Below, in pieces: positions 44,230 through 55,025 of a stretch of DNA of 64,000 nt (position 1 is its first letter; the number at the start of each line of letters is the position of its first letter). The stretch comes from Vandiemenella viatica (lineage: Eukaryota; Arthropoda; Insecta; Orthoptera; Morabidae): NCBI GenBank assembly GCA_031002005.1, contig CM061920.1:107691447-107755446 (forward strand). The letters run 5' to 3'. Under the pieces are notes generated by a model. That model saw only the letters and a program-made list of their open reading frames with translations. It was not told the DNA's origin and made no database searches. A program made the translations under genes and the position numbers.

Positions 44230-44626
44230 TATATACAACGAGAAGAACGTTGGTAGCATTTACAAACTGATGTTCAGTTGCTGCAGCTATTCTATGAAGG
44301 AAGTTGTAGTACTGAAAACGTCTTGAAATAATCCATCGCACTTCCTTAGGAGGCCTTTGTCAGAGAGATTTTTCTCTCAAATATTCTATGAACTTTCAGC
44401 AAGCCGGCATTAGCACGTGGACCTTGTGTTGCAAGGGTCACTTATTCGAGGACGACCTAGTAAAATGGGTGGTTTAAGATGAGAATTACATCCGTCCTGT
44501 GCTGTTTGTAATTAGATTAAATAGTGTACAATTGAAACTAAATGATACAAACAATAAGAGAATTACAATCACAAATCTGAAGCAGACAGTGTAGCTTAGT
44601 AGACAAATGCCATTAAAACAAATAAA
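44230..44626. other. Intergenic, nothing recognised
   Basis: This is the inner flank of the right inverted arm. The true inner end of the arm may lie in here, because its partner is hidden by the gap. Confidence 0.45.
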
Positions 44627-45550
44627 AAAACTTCCAGAAAACCGAAGGACACGCGTTTGTCGTATATCAAACGTACTGATATTAAACAATACGCAGAGAA
44701 TCGTGATTTTCGTGTTAAATATTATAAGTTAGTTGTTTTACCAACTTGCCTCCCCTTCGAGGTTTCAAATTTCAGTGGATATGTCATTGTCTCACTTTTC
44801 TTAGTACATTGTACTATCACAGACTTTAATCAATCCTGTCAAATATTTATTTCCTTACTATGTGATCAGTTTTAAGGATGAACATAGCGAACGTATTGAC
44901 GATGAGGAAGAGAAACATCACTGCAATCATTACATTTTGTGATTTTTTTGTTTTTAGTTCGTTGGGATGTTTTTAATTATATTCCGATTCATAACAATTT
45001 CTTTAACTAGCACAAATGACTACTTCTTGCATGAAGGCCACTAAAACATCATAAATGTTTTTCTCTCATGAAAAAAGTGCGAAAATATTGATTATATAGA
45101 AGTTTAAAAGCGAAACATTCCAGACCTGTAAGACGGCGTCCATTAATTAAGTGAGCTCAAATGGAGGGGGGGGGGGGCGGAGAGGCTGGCTAAATCCCAT
45201 CACGTCAACTTTTATTTTCGTTCTGTCGCCCTTTAAGCAAAGATAGAGCTAAAAAAAAGGTCTATCACATGTTGGGGGGGGGAGGGGGGGTTAAAAACAC
45301 CCCACCTAATTAATGGACGCCTACTACCATTTGATTCACCGCTATTAGCTATCGCTTCTTGCAGAGTAAACGGATTGATGTTGACACTCCTTTCCTTCCG
45401 GCCATACCATTTAACAGGCACACTTTAGATACTATAGAGTCTATGACCACCAGGTTCTCGCCCTCACAAAGCATATTGACTGTAGATTCAAAAATCGTTT
45501 GAAAAATGGGGGTTTTGAAGTTAGTAGCAGCCTAGGACACAATTTGGCGA

Positions 45551-45787
45551 TAAGGGATTATTTATGAATTGTTGAAAATTATTAAGTTTGACAATAGTCT
45601 CTTTCGGATCATAACAGACGATAAAGAGACGGTGAAGAGAACTGTGGGCATGTACAACACATATACTGGAAATGACCCAGACAATCGATTTGCTGATTAC
45701 GAAAAAAACCCACCTAAGAACAGCAGTCCAATTGATTGTAGCCAAGTAAGGGAGCAGTCTGAACTCATGCCTGTCTTACCTCCCTAA
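45551..45787 (+). other. ORF open in right arm, frameshifted in left
   Basis: The frame reads LKIIKFDNSLFRIITDDKE, TVGMYNTYTGNDPDNRFAD and ends SELMPVLPP. In the left arm the mirror (about 2140-2360) lacks a base in the DDKE region and near two homopolymers, so the frame is lost. No family recognised. It may be a relic exon or chance. Confidence 0.2.
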
Positions 45788-45814
45788 TTACAATTACACC
45801 GGAGTAGTGAAGCT

Positions 45815-46052
45815 CTCACCGAGCGTGGTGGGTGAGCGGTTAATGCTCTGGCTTCGCATTCGGGAGGACGCAGGTTCGAATCCCCGTCCGGGCATCCAGA
45901 TTTGGGTTTTCCATGGTATCTCCAGATCACTCCAGGCGAATGCCGGGATGCTTCCTTTAAAAGGCCATGGCCGAATTCCTTCCCGTTCCTTTTTCCCAGT
46001 CCCATCCCGCCTCTAATGACCTTAACCGCCGACAAGGCGTAAAGCCATATGT
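45815..46052 (+). repeat. SINE A copy, near full length
   Basis: The best copy in the window: GGTGGGTGAGCGGTTAATGC (A box), GGTTCGAATCCCCGTCC (B box), body with GGGTTTTCCATGG and ATGCCGGGATGCTTCC, and an end near ACAAGGCGTAAAGCC. It is the mirror of 1880-2108. Confidence 0.88.
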
Positions 46053-46191
46053 AAACAATTGAAGGTCTCACGACTTTTTGTAATGACATGTAGCATGTGC
46101 TCAGCGCGTTCGTTGAGCTACCGGTAGTGCGTTATTGTGTTGTCTGCCCTGTTCCACATTTCATTATACGGCCCTATATGAGCTTCACCCC

Positions 46192-46452
46192 TAATTACAA
46201 CTCGCAGGCGGAGGGGCGGGGTCGTGTTTGAGTTGTCTGGCGGTTCCCTTTGATGTCGTCCACCGTCCGTTCTCGAACTTCCCAACTTCGACACCCGCTC
46301 ACCGGAACGACGTGTCTCCACAAACTCTACGATTCGGTTTCCCTCGTCTGGACGATTCCGAGAAAGTCGTTGAAGATGATAGATTTGTTCATATCCATGA
46401 AACTGTTAAGATCCTGGAATATATAGCACACTACGAATGCGAGGCAGTTTAA
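46192..46452 (+). other. Small ORF conserved in both inverted arms
   Basis: Partner of 1468-1692. The open frame covers about 86 codons with VSPQTLRFGFPRLDDSEKV, VHIHETVKILEYIAHYE and a stop. No ATG and no recognised domain. Differences from the left copy are few, so conservation is not evidence of selection by itself. Confidence 0.25.
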
Positions 46453-46805
46453 TAGTATGACATGCTACTAATTTCTTCTTTTATCTCGTAGGCCACTGTA
46501 GAAAAATATGTCGGAGTATTGAAAAATGATGATTTGAAGAATTCGCCGGAATTTTCTTACAAGTTTCTGTTTCGGGTTTGACGTGTTTTATAAATAAGTT
46601 GACTGAAATTCTCATAATTTGTTTTAGATGCAATTTCGTATTTGCTCAGGATTTAACCAGTTTTGATTTTAGGACTTTACATAAAGGTATAATCAATTAA
46701 AATCAAAGTGGACAAAATGCTAGATTCAATAACAATTGAAATTTCATATTCATCTATTTTTTCTGAGTTGTATAGAAACGAGGAAGAGAAGTAACTAGGG
46801 GTGGC

Positions 46806-46937
46806 AAATGCCGGGATGCTTCCTTCAAAAGGCCATGGCCGAATTCCTTCCCATTCCTTGCCCCCATCCTTTCCAGTCTCTAAAGACCTCGCTGTTGAGA
46901 GACGTAAAGCAGTTAAAAAAAAAAAAAAAATAAACTA
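46806..46937 (+). repeat. SINE A fragment with A tail
   Basis: Body and 3' end (ATGCCGGGATGCTTCC, GGCCATGGCCGAATTCC, GAGACGTAAAGC) followed by an A17 tract. Mirror of 1032-1128. Confidence 0.75.
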
Positions 46938-47884
46938 GGGGTCTTGGGTAAAAATCGAAAATTATAAGCGGCTTCGAGTGTTCATGAATCGATGGGAACC
47001 ACTAAAATAAATAACCAAACGTTTCCGCGAGGAAATGAATCGCACTAAATTCCATTAGGATGTCTGACATTCTGTAACTTTCGATCAGAAATCCTGCTCT
47101 TCCTTCCAATAATTTTTGTTAATACCTGGTGTAATACCCAAATGAAGTTGTTTCATTTTCTCCTTAACTTCCATTACACTGGCCGTATACAAACCGCTAA
47201 TATTATTTTTATAAAGGCGATTTTCTTGTAGATGGTTCTTCGTGGCCATCTTTTACTGGTGATCTCTTTGTATATCTATTTTACAATCGGGATGGAGACA
47301 TTATAATACGTATAATCTACGTTAAAAACATAAAATAAACTAACTGAATTTAAGAATATACGCTCTTTAAAATTTATCCTAGGAACTGCAGTGGCTGGCA
47401 TTGCAGAATATCAGTAGGGATGGAGAGTGGTTGTGTGAGGGAGGGGAGAGGGATTCAAGAGTAGACGGAAGGCTAGACCAACATTAAGAGAATAAAATAT
47501 ATGCACAGTCTGACAGCTAAAAAACAAGGTTGTATTCTAGAGATCCTATATGCCATGTTAAGATTTCCAGTTTTAATAAAATATTTTCTCGGTTATCTAT
47601 TTTGCATCCAATCTCATTTTTTTATGAACGACTCGAAGGCATTCTTTAAGAGTCATTTCACACAGTTTTTTCAAGTTAAATAATATGAACTTTGTGCATT
47701 AAGAACTAACTGTATCATAATATCTCTGTTGACGAATTTATTATGATAGCAGATTACTCGCCAAAGCCGCTGTTGTATCTGCTTGATACAAATATTATTA
47801 GGGAACTATCATTTAAAATCATACAAAATTTTCAACATATAACTAAATTCTTTATTATTTTCATAGTACTGATATTTACCGAGT

Positions 47885-48085
47885 GAGTGATAACTTCCTA
47901 GCATCGCATTCGAGAGGGCGCGGGTTTGAATCCCTGTCTGACCATTTAGATTTCGTTTTTCCATGGTTTCCTGAAATCACTCTGCAGGGATAGTTTCTTC
48001 TAAAGGCCATGACCGAATCCTTCCCGTCCCTTACCTACAGTCCTTTCCTGCCTCTAATGACATCGATGAGAAGTAAAACCATAGG
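47885..48085 (+). repeat. SINE A copy at the outer edge of the right arm
   Basis: GAGTGAGTGATAACTTCC (A-box region, decayed), GGGTTTGAATCCC (B box), body and an end near GAAGTAAAACC. The left arm enters the same SINE at bases 1-40. Confidence 0.75.
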
Positions 48086-48195
48086 AAAAAAGTATTAATA
48101 TTATGATCTGGAATTTTTAAAGATCATATTTTTTTCATGGTAATGTATCATCGCAATACATTCAACATGAGCTGCCTCTGTAGAGATCATAAGTC

Positions 48196-48437
48196 AGCCC
48201 TTGATTTCAGGCAATAGGGAATGAGAAAATTTTCTTTTATAGGTAAGGGATTCAGGAACTGGAATAAATTACCGAGGGAAATAATGAACGATTTACCAAA
48301 CCCACTGAAAGAGTTTAAAGTTGGAATTTGTAAAGGGGAAACTGGTGCGTGGTCAAAAATTGTTTCATGGGAAGCTTGGTGTGTAGGGTCATTGCCACCA
48401 CAGTGTGTGTGTTTCATCCCAGTTGATATTAAATTAA
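48196..48437 (+). mobile_element. CR1-like LINE 3' end
   Basis: The frame GKGFRNWNKLPREIMND, LPNPLKEFKVGICKG, then a divergent CR1 tail (TCATTGCCACCACAGTG, ATTAAATTAAAT). It is 5'-truncated. Confidence 0.8.
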
Positions 48438-49599
48438 ATATTTCTGTTTAACTTCTTAAAAGCTTTTCATTTTTGCAACAATTAATATATGATCTGAACT
48501 GACTCATTAATCCATTAACTAGTTGAATATTTCTGAAGAGTGGAGAAAAAAACAATACCATAGTAAAGACTATTTTTCTGATGACACCTGTTGCTATTTT
48601 TCTAAAGATGCCAACATAGACTTTTGCAGTTCTCAAGAAAGTAAGCAGAGTAAGTTGAAATCATGTATCAGCTGTTTATTAGTATTAATTGTATTGTAGG
48701 TGGCAGGTAGCTCAACTAAAAAGACAAGTAATACTTCATCTCTCCAAACCATCTTTGGTATGCATGAATAAGTTTAATATTTGTCCACAGCTGGATTTTC
48801 CAGGGCTAAAACTAGTTTTCTCTCAGTCGATGGATGCTGATTTACTTTTCAGTATAATCTGTGCAGAAGTCTTGAAACTCTAGTAGAGCAGAGAAACTGA
48901 ATAACAGGAGAAATTCTTTGAATCATTAGCCTATTTTCATGGTTGTAACAGTGCATTGACAAAAGTGTGTCTCAATTATTTTAGTTATCATAAGATATAT
49001 CAATATAAAATGGTTTTTCTGTCAGAATAAATAAATAAATAAATTCAATGAGGAGAAGTAGGTTTTGAAGATTAAGATTAACCATTCAAGAATTGGACAG
49101 AAGTTTTTTGCTCACCTCTGATGTGATGGCTCTGTCAGATTTCATAGCATTCATGGGCTCTGAAGGTTGTTCAAGGCACATTTACTTTCCTATTTCATGT
49201 CAAGGTTCTCCACTAGTGATATCCTCCTGTACTCAGGAAGTACGCACATCAATGCTTCTCCTCCCATGAAAGGATTAACTTTTTTGAATTTTTCCATTGA
49301 TCTTTTATCATTGGCACCCAAGCCAGGAAAGTGCTTGGATCTACATCATTTGGTATCACTTTTCCTGAACTCTTATGATTTAGTTGTACTGTCATAGTTT
49401 CCTAGTTTAGATGGAATATTAGTCATATCATTATCCAGTTCACAACCGAAGGCATCCAGTTTTAGCTTGTTAAAGTTGAAGTGTTGTTTAAATGGTTATT
49501 GTAAAATGTGGATGAGAGTTTTAGTAATTTGTATGACAGAACATTGTTGAGTTTTGAGAAATAGTTGCATTGTTTCCTTCCTACACTTTGCAGCTACAC
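48438..49599. other. Intergenic, nothing recognised
   Basis: Frames on both strands are short. On minus, 49140-49400 gives a frame with GANDKRSMEKFKKVNPFMGG that I cannot place. It may belong to the LINE fragment that follows. Confidence 0.4.
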
Positions 49600-50010
49600 T
49601 ACATTTGTTGAAAATAATCCCAATTCCATTATTGACTGACTGTTAACAGAGTTGGTTATTAAATTGTGCTTTTTTACTAGGTCTTTGCAATTCTTGTTAG
49701 TTGTAGCATAACCCAAGGTGGTACCACGCTAGTTACAATCACCACACATTATTACATCCTGATGCTCCATAAAGTATGGTGTGAGATTAAATCTATACCA
49801 AGAGGCTTGTACGTATTTGTGACAGATAAATTTGACATCAGTAATTGTTATTTTGGTCTGTAAAGGAAACATGAGACATTACTTTGATGTTGATGAAGAC
49901 AACACTTCCATTGCACTCATGAAGTGTTTTGGGTGTCATCTGCAACCCCCTTTTGATTGCTTATTTGATGGTCTGTTGTCAGGTTTAAATACTAGTAAAA
50001 TATCACAGTT
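49600..50010 (-). mobile_element. Possible LINE endonuclease fragment
   Basis: Minus-strand codons resembling YFMEHQDVIMCGDCN, then GTTLGYATTNKNCKDLVKKH, fit the AP-endonuclease GDFN block and the following N..G..L segment of Jockey-like LINEs. Frames are broken and upstream motifs are unclear. Confidence 0.4.
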
Positions 50011-50203
50011 GGATTTCCTGTACAGATTACCTACTAAGTCACCTGATAAGAAATTCTTTTGATGTTATTCAAGATCAAATGAGTAATGTTCTTGAAAATG
50101 ATGGATTATTGAAAAGCTTATGTATTTGGTGGTTGGAGGATTAGGGAGAGACATATAGTTAAAATTGTCTGAGGTTAGCCCAACTGCATCAGTCATTCAC
50201 ATA

Positions 50204-50498
50204 CAGGGGCGGATCCAGGATTTTTTTTTGGGGGGGGGGGGTAGATCGAGCGGACTTTGGGGGGGGGGCTTGGCTTGAGTGAATTTTGGTTCAGAGTGCT
50301 CGCCTTCAGTGGATTTTAGTTTGGGAGGGGGCCTTGAGTCGGCCATGGGGTATTCTTTATAGCCTCCTTGGGCCTCGAATCCGTAGAACTAAAAAAAAAA
50401 AAAAAAAGTCTCCAAAATTACAATGTCAGGGGTGGACCTAGATACTTTTGGGGGGGGGCTTGAGCCCCCTAGCCACCCCCCCCCCTGATCTGCCCCTG
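50204..50498. mobile_element. G-rich hAT miniature, copy 2
   Basis: Termini CAGGGGCGGATCCAGG and TGATCTGCCCCTG. A perfect 8-bp duplication TTCACATA flanks it (50196-50203 and 50499-50506). G runs of 9 to 12, GGCTTGAG repeats, an internal A tract and GAGCCCCCTAGCCACC are shared with 35137-35432. Confidence 0.93.
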
Positions 50499-50506
50499 TT
50501 CACATA

Positions 50507-51224
50507 CACAATTCTGCAATCTAGGGGAAATATAACCCAAGTACACATAAGGCTGTTCATTCACTGCAAGTGTATTTGAGTGACTAACAGCATAGTCACA
50601 CATATTAGTACTGCTTATTACAATTCATGGAACATTACTGAATCTAATTTAACATCTCAAATTTCTTGTACAGCTAAAAAAATAATTCTAGATTCAGATT
50701 GCTGTAGGTTGTTGCTAAAACATATTTAAACTTTTCTTCTGTCTGAAATATAACAGTTTGTTATTGTCATTAGTAGCCTATTAAAGCATAAAAATAACAA
50801 TAATCTGATAGTTACACAACTAATAAATATAATAAATAAATAATAGTACATATCTAACTTCTGCTTCAATAGAATCGAACCTAAAAAAAAAAATCTTTTG
50901 TAGACGTAACTTTGCAAATCATAAGATATATTATTTATTGATTAAATAGAATAGTTTCTCAATTACTTATTTCAATCTTAAATATAATAGTTTTGTATTT
51001 ACTTATTTCTATAATATTAAAATAGCAACTTTTTAGTAAAAATAATTAAAGTGAAATTGAAGTATTTTTATCTACTTATTAATTACAGTAACTTGATTGA
51101 GAAGTAAAGCTCTTATCCAATTACTCAAGACATTAAAAACATAGTATAAACTTTATTAGACTACTTTATCAAATAAATTTAAGATTCGTTTAGAATCTGC
51201 TAGAAGCATTTGGGAAAAATCATG
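50507..51224. other. AT-rich intergenic, nothing recognised
   Basis: Very AT-rich, with many TAATAAATA words. The 5' end of the following CR1 copy may start somewhat before 51225. Confidence 0.45.
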
Positions 51225-51364
51225 ACTGGATGGTGTGACGCCTAACATTGGTAGGTGACAGAGAGGGTGGAGTGTAGTTTCATTGGGAATGTAGGGAAGG
51301 GAAAATGTGTGAAATAAAGGAATCTCTCCCATAGTTATTTCCACTTTGTCTTAGGGATTAAAGG

Positions 51365-52359
51365 ATGAGGGAGATGGGCGAAATGAACAGGGAGAGTTGC
51401 GAGAGAGGGTTAGGGTTCTTGAGGCTCGTCTTATGGAGGCTCAGTCTGTGGAGGCATGGCATGTGGTGGCTTCCCCTGAGGAGGTTCAGCCTGTGGAGGT
51501 GCAGCCTGTGGAGGCTCAGCCTGTGGGGTTCAGCCTGTGGAGGCTCAACCTGTGGAGGGTCAGCCTGTCGAGGATCATGCTGTAGAGGCAGAAAGTAGAA
51601 TTAGTGGGTTGTAGGATCTTGAGAAGGTTGGGTGGGTATTGCTAACACGTCGTAAGAGAAATATGGTTAATAGAATGAAGAAGCCAGACACTTCAGAAAT
51701 TGTGGGGAAAATAAGTTTGACTTGTTGCCAGAGTCAAGAGAAAAGAGCCTCATTTAGATGTAGGGGTATGTAAGATGCAGCAAGGCTTTGGGAATAAGGG
51801 CGTTCCATGAAAGAACAGGAAGAAAAGGGTTCTGCTGCAAGGTAGTAGCGATGAGAGAGGTGTATGTACTCTTCTGTAGGATTGGTTAGGCACAGGTTAC
51901 AAGGTCACAAGTTTTTTCAAACCTAATAGAACACTGAGACAGCTAATAGACAAAATAAGTTCACTTAGTTGGAGTTTCACTAAGTTCGATAGAGTAGTGA
52001 TAGTGGTAATTACAGGGAACAGTACTGATAGGAACGCGAGTTATAGTATAAAGAGTGACCCGAGGAAGGTGGCGAAGGAGGTGCAGCATACTAGGGTTGA
52101 GCTCAAGTAGGTCCTAAGTCTTCATGACCATCCACAATTGAACTACACTGTGAGGTGGGTAAATGTGAAAACAGAAGTGCTACTTGGGAACGGCATTAGT
52201 TCTGTCTTGGGGGTTCAGCCTGTGAACACCATTGGTAGGTGGGGTATAACTAGGCATGGTCTACACTTAAATAGAAGTGGCAAGGAATTACTTTCTAAAT
52301 TGTTAGCAAAAACTGTGAGTGAGCCCATTTCCAGTGATGATGGGGTCAGGACTGAATGA
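51365..52359 (+). pseudogene. CR1 ORF1 relic: repeat linker and SGNH esterase
   Basis: After the VEAQPVEAQP-type array (51418-51590) come RVLLQGSSDERG (block I, usually GSSHG), GTGYKVTSFFKPNRTLRQL, VVIVVITGNSTDRNASY (the G.N block), and finally ITRHGLHLNRSGKELLSKLL (block V with its His) to a stop at 52357. In CR1-like LINEs this ORF1 esterase is thought to aid RNA or membrane association during transposition, although its substrate is not established. Several internal stops make it inactive. Confidence 0.8.
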
Positions 52360-52525
52360 GTGTGTCTTTTTTTTTTTTTTTTTTTTTTTTTTTGTGGTAT
52401 TAAGGTTTGCTGGTGAAGGGATGGAACAATGGGGAAAACTACAGATGTTAAAGAAATAGATGAAGTTACTGAAACAATAACTGATTGGGGTAGAACTGGG
52501 AAGGAGGAGGTTAATGATGAAAACA

Positions 52526-54740
52526 TGAAGCGAGTAAGAATGGTTTTGCTGGTGAACTATAGAAGTATAATGAACAAATTAACAGAATTTGAAAATTTAA
52601 TAGAGATATACAAACCACAAGTAATAATAGGGGTAGAGTGTTGGCTTAAAGAAGATGAACTGGACAATGAGGTTTTTCTCAATGGTTAAGGAGTGTACTG
52701 CACAGATAGAGGAGCAATTGGTGGAGGAGTTTTCATACTAGTAATAAACAACTACCAATGTTCACTGGTGTTCATAGATCATGACTATGAGTTACTTGGG
52801 GTAGTAAAAAAGAAAAAAAATCAGGGTGTTGGCTGCTTACCAAAGTGGAGGAATGACTGATGAAGATGAGGCTCTTGGGGAGAAATTAAATTTATACTCA
52901 GATTTCAGAGGTTAGAACAGGATGGTAATTATTGGTGGGGATTTAAATTTACCAGGTGTTAACTGGGTAGGAAATAAGATTATTAACACAAGGAAACAGA
53001 GATTTGAAAATACCTTAATAAGGGAAGGAGGATTTATACAACTGGTAGAGAGAACACTAGGGGACAAAATATTTACGATGTAATCCTAGTAGAGCTTGAT
53101 GATTACCTTGAGGGGTGTCTAGTAACTGAAGGAATAAGTGATCATGAAGCAGTTCTGATGGATAATAGAGGATTCAGTGAACCAGCAGCCAAAATTGAAG
53201 GGGGAAATAGGTTGAATTATAAAAAGAAACAGATTTCGAACTGTCAGAGAAGATTTCATCAAATGTGAAGAAGGCATAAATACAGCAGAGCAAGTGGGAA
53301 GAGTTCAATGAGATAATAAGAAAGAGGGAAGAAAAATTTATTCGAAAACAGAAAATACATAGAAGTAGAGAACCTGTGAGGAGGTTAAAGAGGTTGGTTA
53401 GAACTTAAGAAGAGAACATAACAGAGTTAAGAGACAGCTGTTCAATAGGGAATAATTAAAAAAATTAAATATGGACTTAATAACAGCTAAGAAGATGGCT
53501 AAAGATAGGTTTATGAACAGTATTGTTAATGCAAGGGGACCATTGACTGATGCACTTAGAAATTTGTATGGTTATGTTAGAAAATTGAGAGGAAGGGAGG
53601 GTGCTGAAACACTTAAGGATGGAAAAGAAGTTACTGAGAATTTAAAACGCAGAAATTTTATGTAAATGGTTTAGTGAGACCATTAACGACAATGAATGAG
53701 AAATGGTAGGTTCTAAATTGGAGAACGGGCTCAACAATACAATTAGAAATGATTAAACCAAAAAATTTGAAATTCCTCCTGAAGATATCTTGAAGGAACT
53801 AAGAAAGCAGAAAAAAGTAACAAAGGTGCTGGTGTATTATGTATTACTTCAGATGTCTTCAAGATAGCAAGTTGTAAAATTGTACCTCAGCTTGAATTAT
53901 TATTTAAATTGAGTCTGGATACTTGCTGCTTACCAGAGGACTAGACAAGTGCCATTGTAGAGCTGGTACATAAAGGAGGACTGAGAAAAGGAGTCAAAAA
54001 TTATTGTCCAATCAGTTTGACATCAGTGGTAGGTAAATTAATGGAGAGATTGAAATACAACCAAATCAGAAATATACGTGAGGAGCGTATGTGGTTTTCA
54101 AGTAGGCAACATGGCTTTATCCAGGGATATTTCTTGTAAAACTCAGTTGGTGGGGGTATATGCAAGATATTTAGGATGAAATGGAGTAGGGATGCCAAAT
54201 CGATAGTGTAGCACTTGACCTTTCAAAACCTTTTCCCAGAGTGAGCAATAAACTAGTAGTAAATAAGGTAAAAACTATTGGAGTGGATGAGAAATTGATT
54301 TACTCAATAGAAGAATTTTTAAAAGGTAGAAACAAAAATTTAGGGTAGAAAACGCAGTATCAAAAGAAGTGCAAGTAAAAAATGGGGGTGCCACAGGATA
54401 GCAGATTGGGACTATTGCTATTCATTCGTCTAATGAATAATATGTTGATGGTTTTCTATCACAAATCAGATTATAAATGAATGTAATCTTTCTCGGCGTT
54501 GTTTATTTATAAAAGTTTCTCGGGAAGGCTGACTTCAAGGCAGACTTCAAGACTTGCAACTGCACCTGAAGATGGCGACGGAGAATAAAGTCGCCGAAAT
54601 ATTGTGCATTAATAACAACATCACTCGGTTTGTTTCCCGAGAAACTTTTATAAACAAATCAGATTATTTACAGATGACATAATGCTATATAAACAGCTCA
54701 AAATGGCAGAGGACTGTAAACAGTTGCAGGGTGATCTGGC
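52526..54740 (+). pseudogene. CR1 ORF2 relic: AP endonuclease and partial RT
   Basis: Endonuclease blocks: NYRSIMNKLTEFENLIEIYK, PQVIIGVECWLKEDELDN (catalytic E in the ESWL-type box), then after a stop DRGAIGGGVFILV and IIGGDLNLPGVNW. The frame continues as LTDALRNLYGYVRKLRGREG and KNYCPISLTSVVGKLMER. RT motifs around 54385-54700 include GVPQDSRLGLLLFI and FTDDIMLYK. Stops and frameshifts are frequent. It nicks target DNA and primes reverse transcription in active relatives. Confidence 0.8.
54475..54653. mobile_element. Penelope-like insertion with hammerhead-like core, copy 2
   Basis: 179 bases inserted in CR1 copy D with a perfect 14-bp duplication ACAAATCAGATTAT (54461-54474 and 54654-54667). 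It begins with an inverted piece of the tail seen at 26455-26495, then switches to the forward unit: GACTTGCAACTGCACCTGAA, GATGGCGACGG, GTCGCCGAAATATTGTGC and TTTCCCGAGAAAC. CTGAAGA, a 6-bp stem, and GAAA are identical to copy 1. Inverted 5' pieces and variable-length duplications suit Penelope-like integration. Confidence 0.62.
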
Positions 54741-55025
54741 AACACCAAAGCTTGTCGGTCTTTTTTTGACCAAACTGATGCAATGCTTCGTGGTACATGA
54801 ACCGCGTATTCTAAGCAAGCTGATATTAAATGTTCAAATATAGGTGATTTTTTGGGACGTCCACTCCTCAAACATTCAATGACAATTTTTGCCATTGTTT
54901 CTTGAAATATTCAAACTGAACGATTATGTCAACTTTTACAGTATTTGAAAACTTTTGTACTATAGAATTAGCAGAATTAGGAAATTTAAATCAACTTTTA
55001 GAAAAGAAATATCTCAAATATGATG
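54741..55025. other. Unrecognised insert between two CR1 copies
   Basis: A minus-strand frame (54698-54895) reads ETMAKIVIECLRSGRPKKS and ISACLEYAVHVPRSIASV. Its helix-turn-helix-like feel suggests a DNA-binding or transposase fragment, but I cannot name it. The rest is AT-rich. Confidence 0.3.

Larger units (their letters stand above)
44627..47914. repeat. Right arm of large inverted repeat
   Basis: Reverse complement partner of 1-3284, about 41 kb away. Homology is continuous and includes two SINE A insertions and two short frames. The homology continues outward at 47914 into a SINE, where the left arm meets the window edge, so the full arm is longer than seen. The poly-C tract in the left arm and poly-G tract in the right (2738-2750 and 45166-45177) differ in length. 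Confidence 0.9.
51225..54740 (+). mobile_element. CR1-like LINE copy D, longest copy, 3'-incomplete
   Basis: It runs from ORF1 through endonuclease into the reverse transcriptase, then stops at 54740 in the FADD region, followed by unrelated sequence. Order: decayed PHD finger, VEAQP repeat array, SGNH esterase, AP endonuclease, linker, RT. All frames are interrupted. It carries the second Penelope-like insertion at 54475-54653. A separate 5'-truncated CR1 (55026-56070) follows and repeats the RT core, so the two together imitate a full-length element. Confidence 0.85.

Noticed and set aside
1..47914. Maverick/Polinton-type giant transposon with the inverted arms as its ends
   Set aside because: I find no polymerase, integrase, capsid or ATPase remnants between the arms, and a host-type transporter gene plus ordinary repeats fill the interval.
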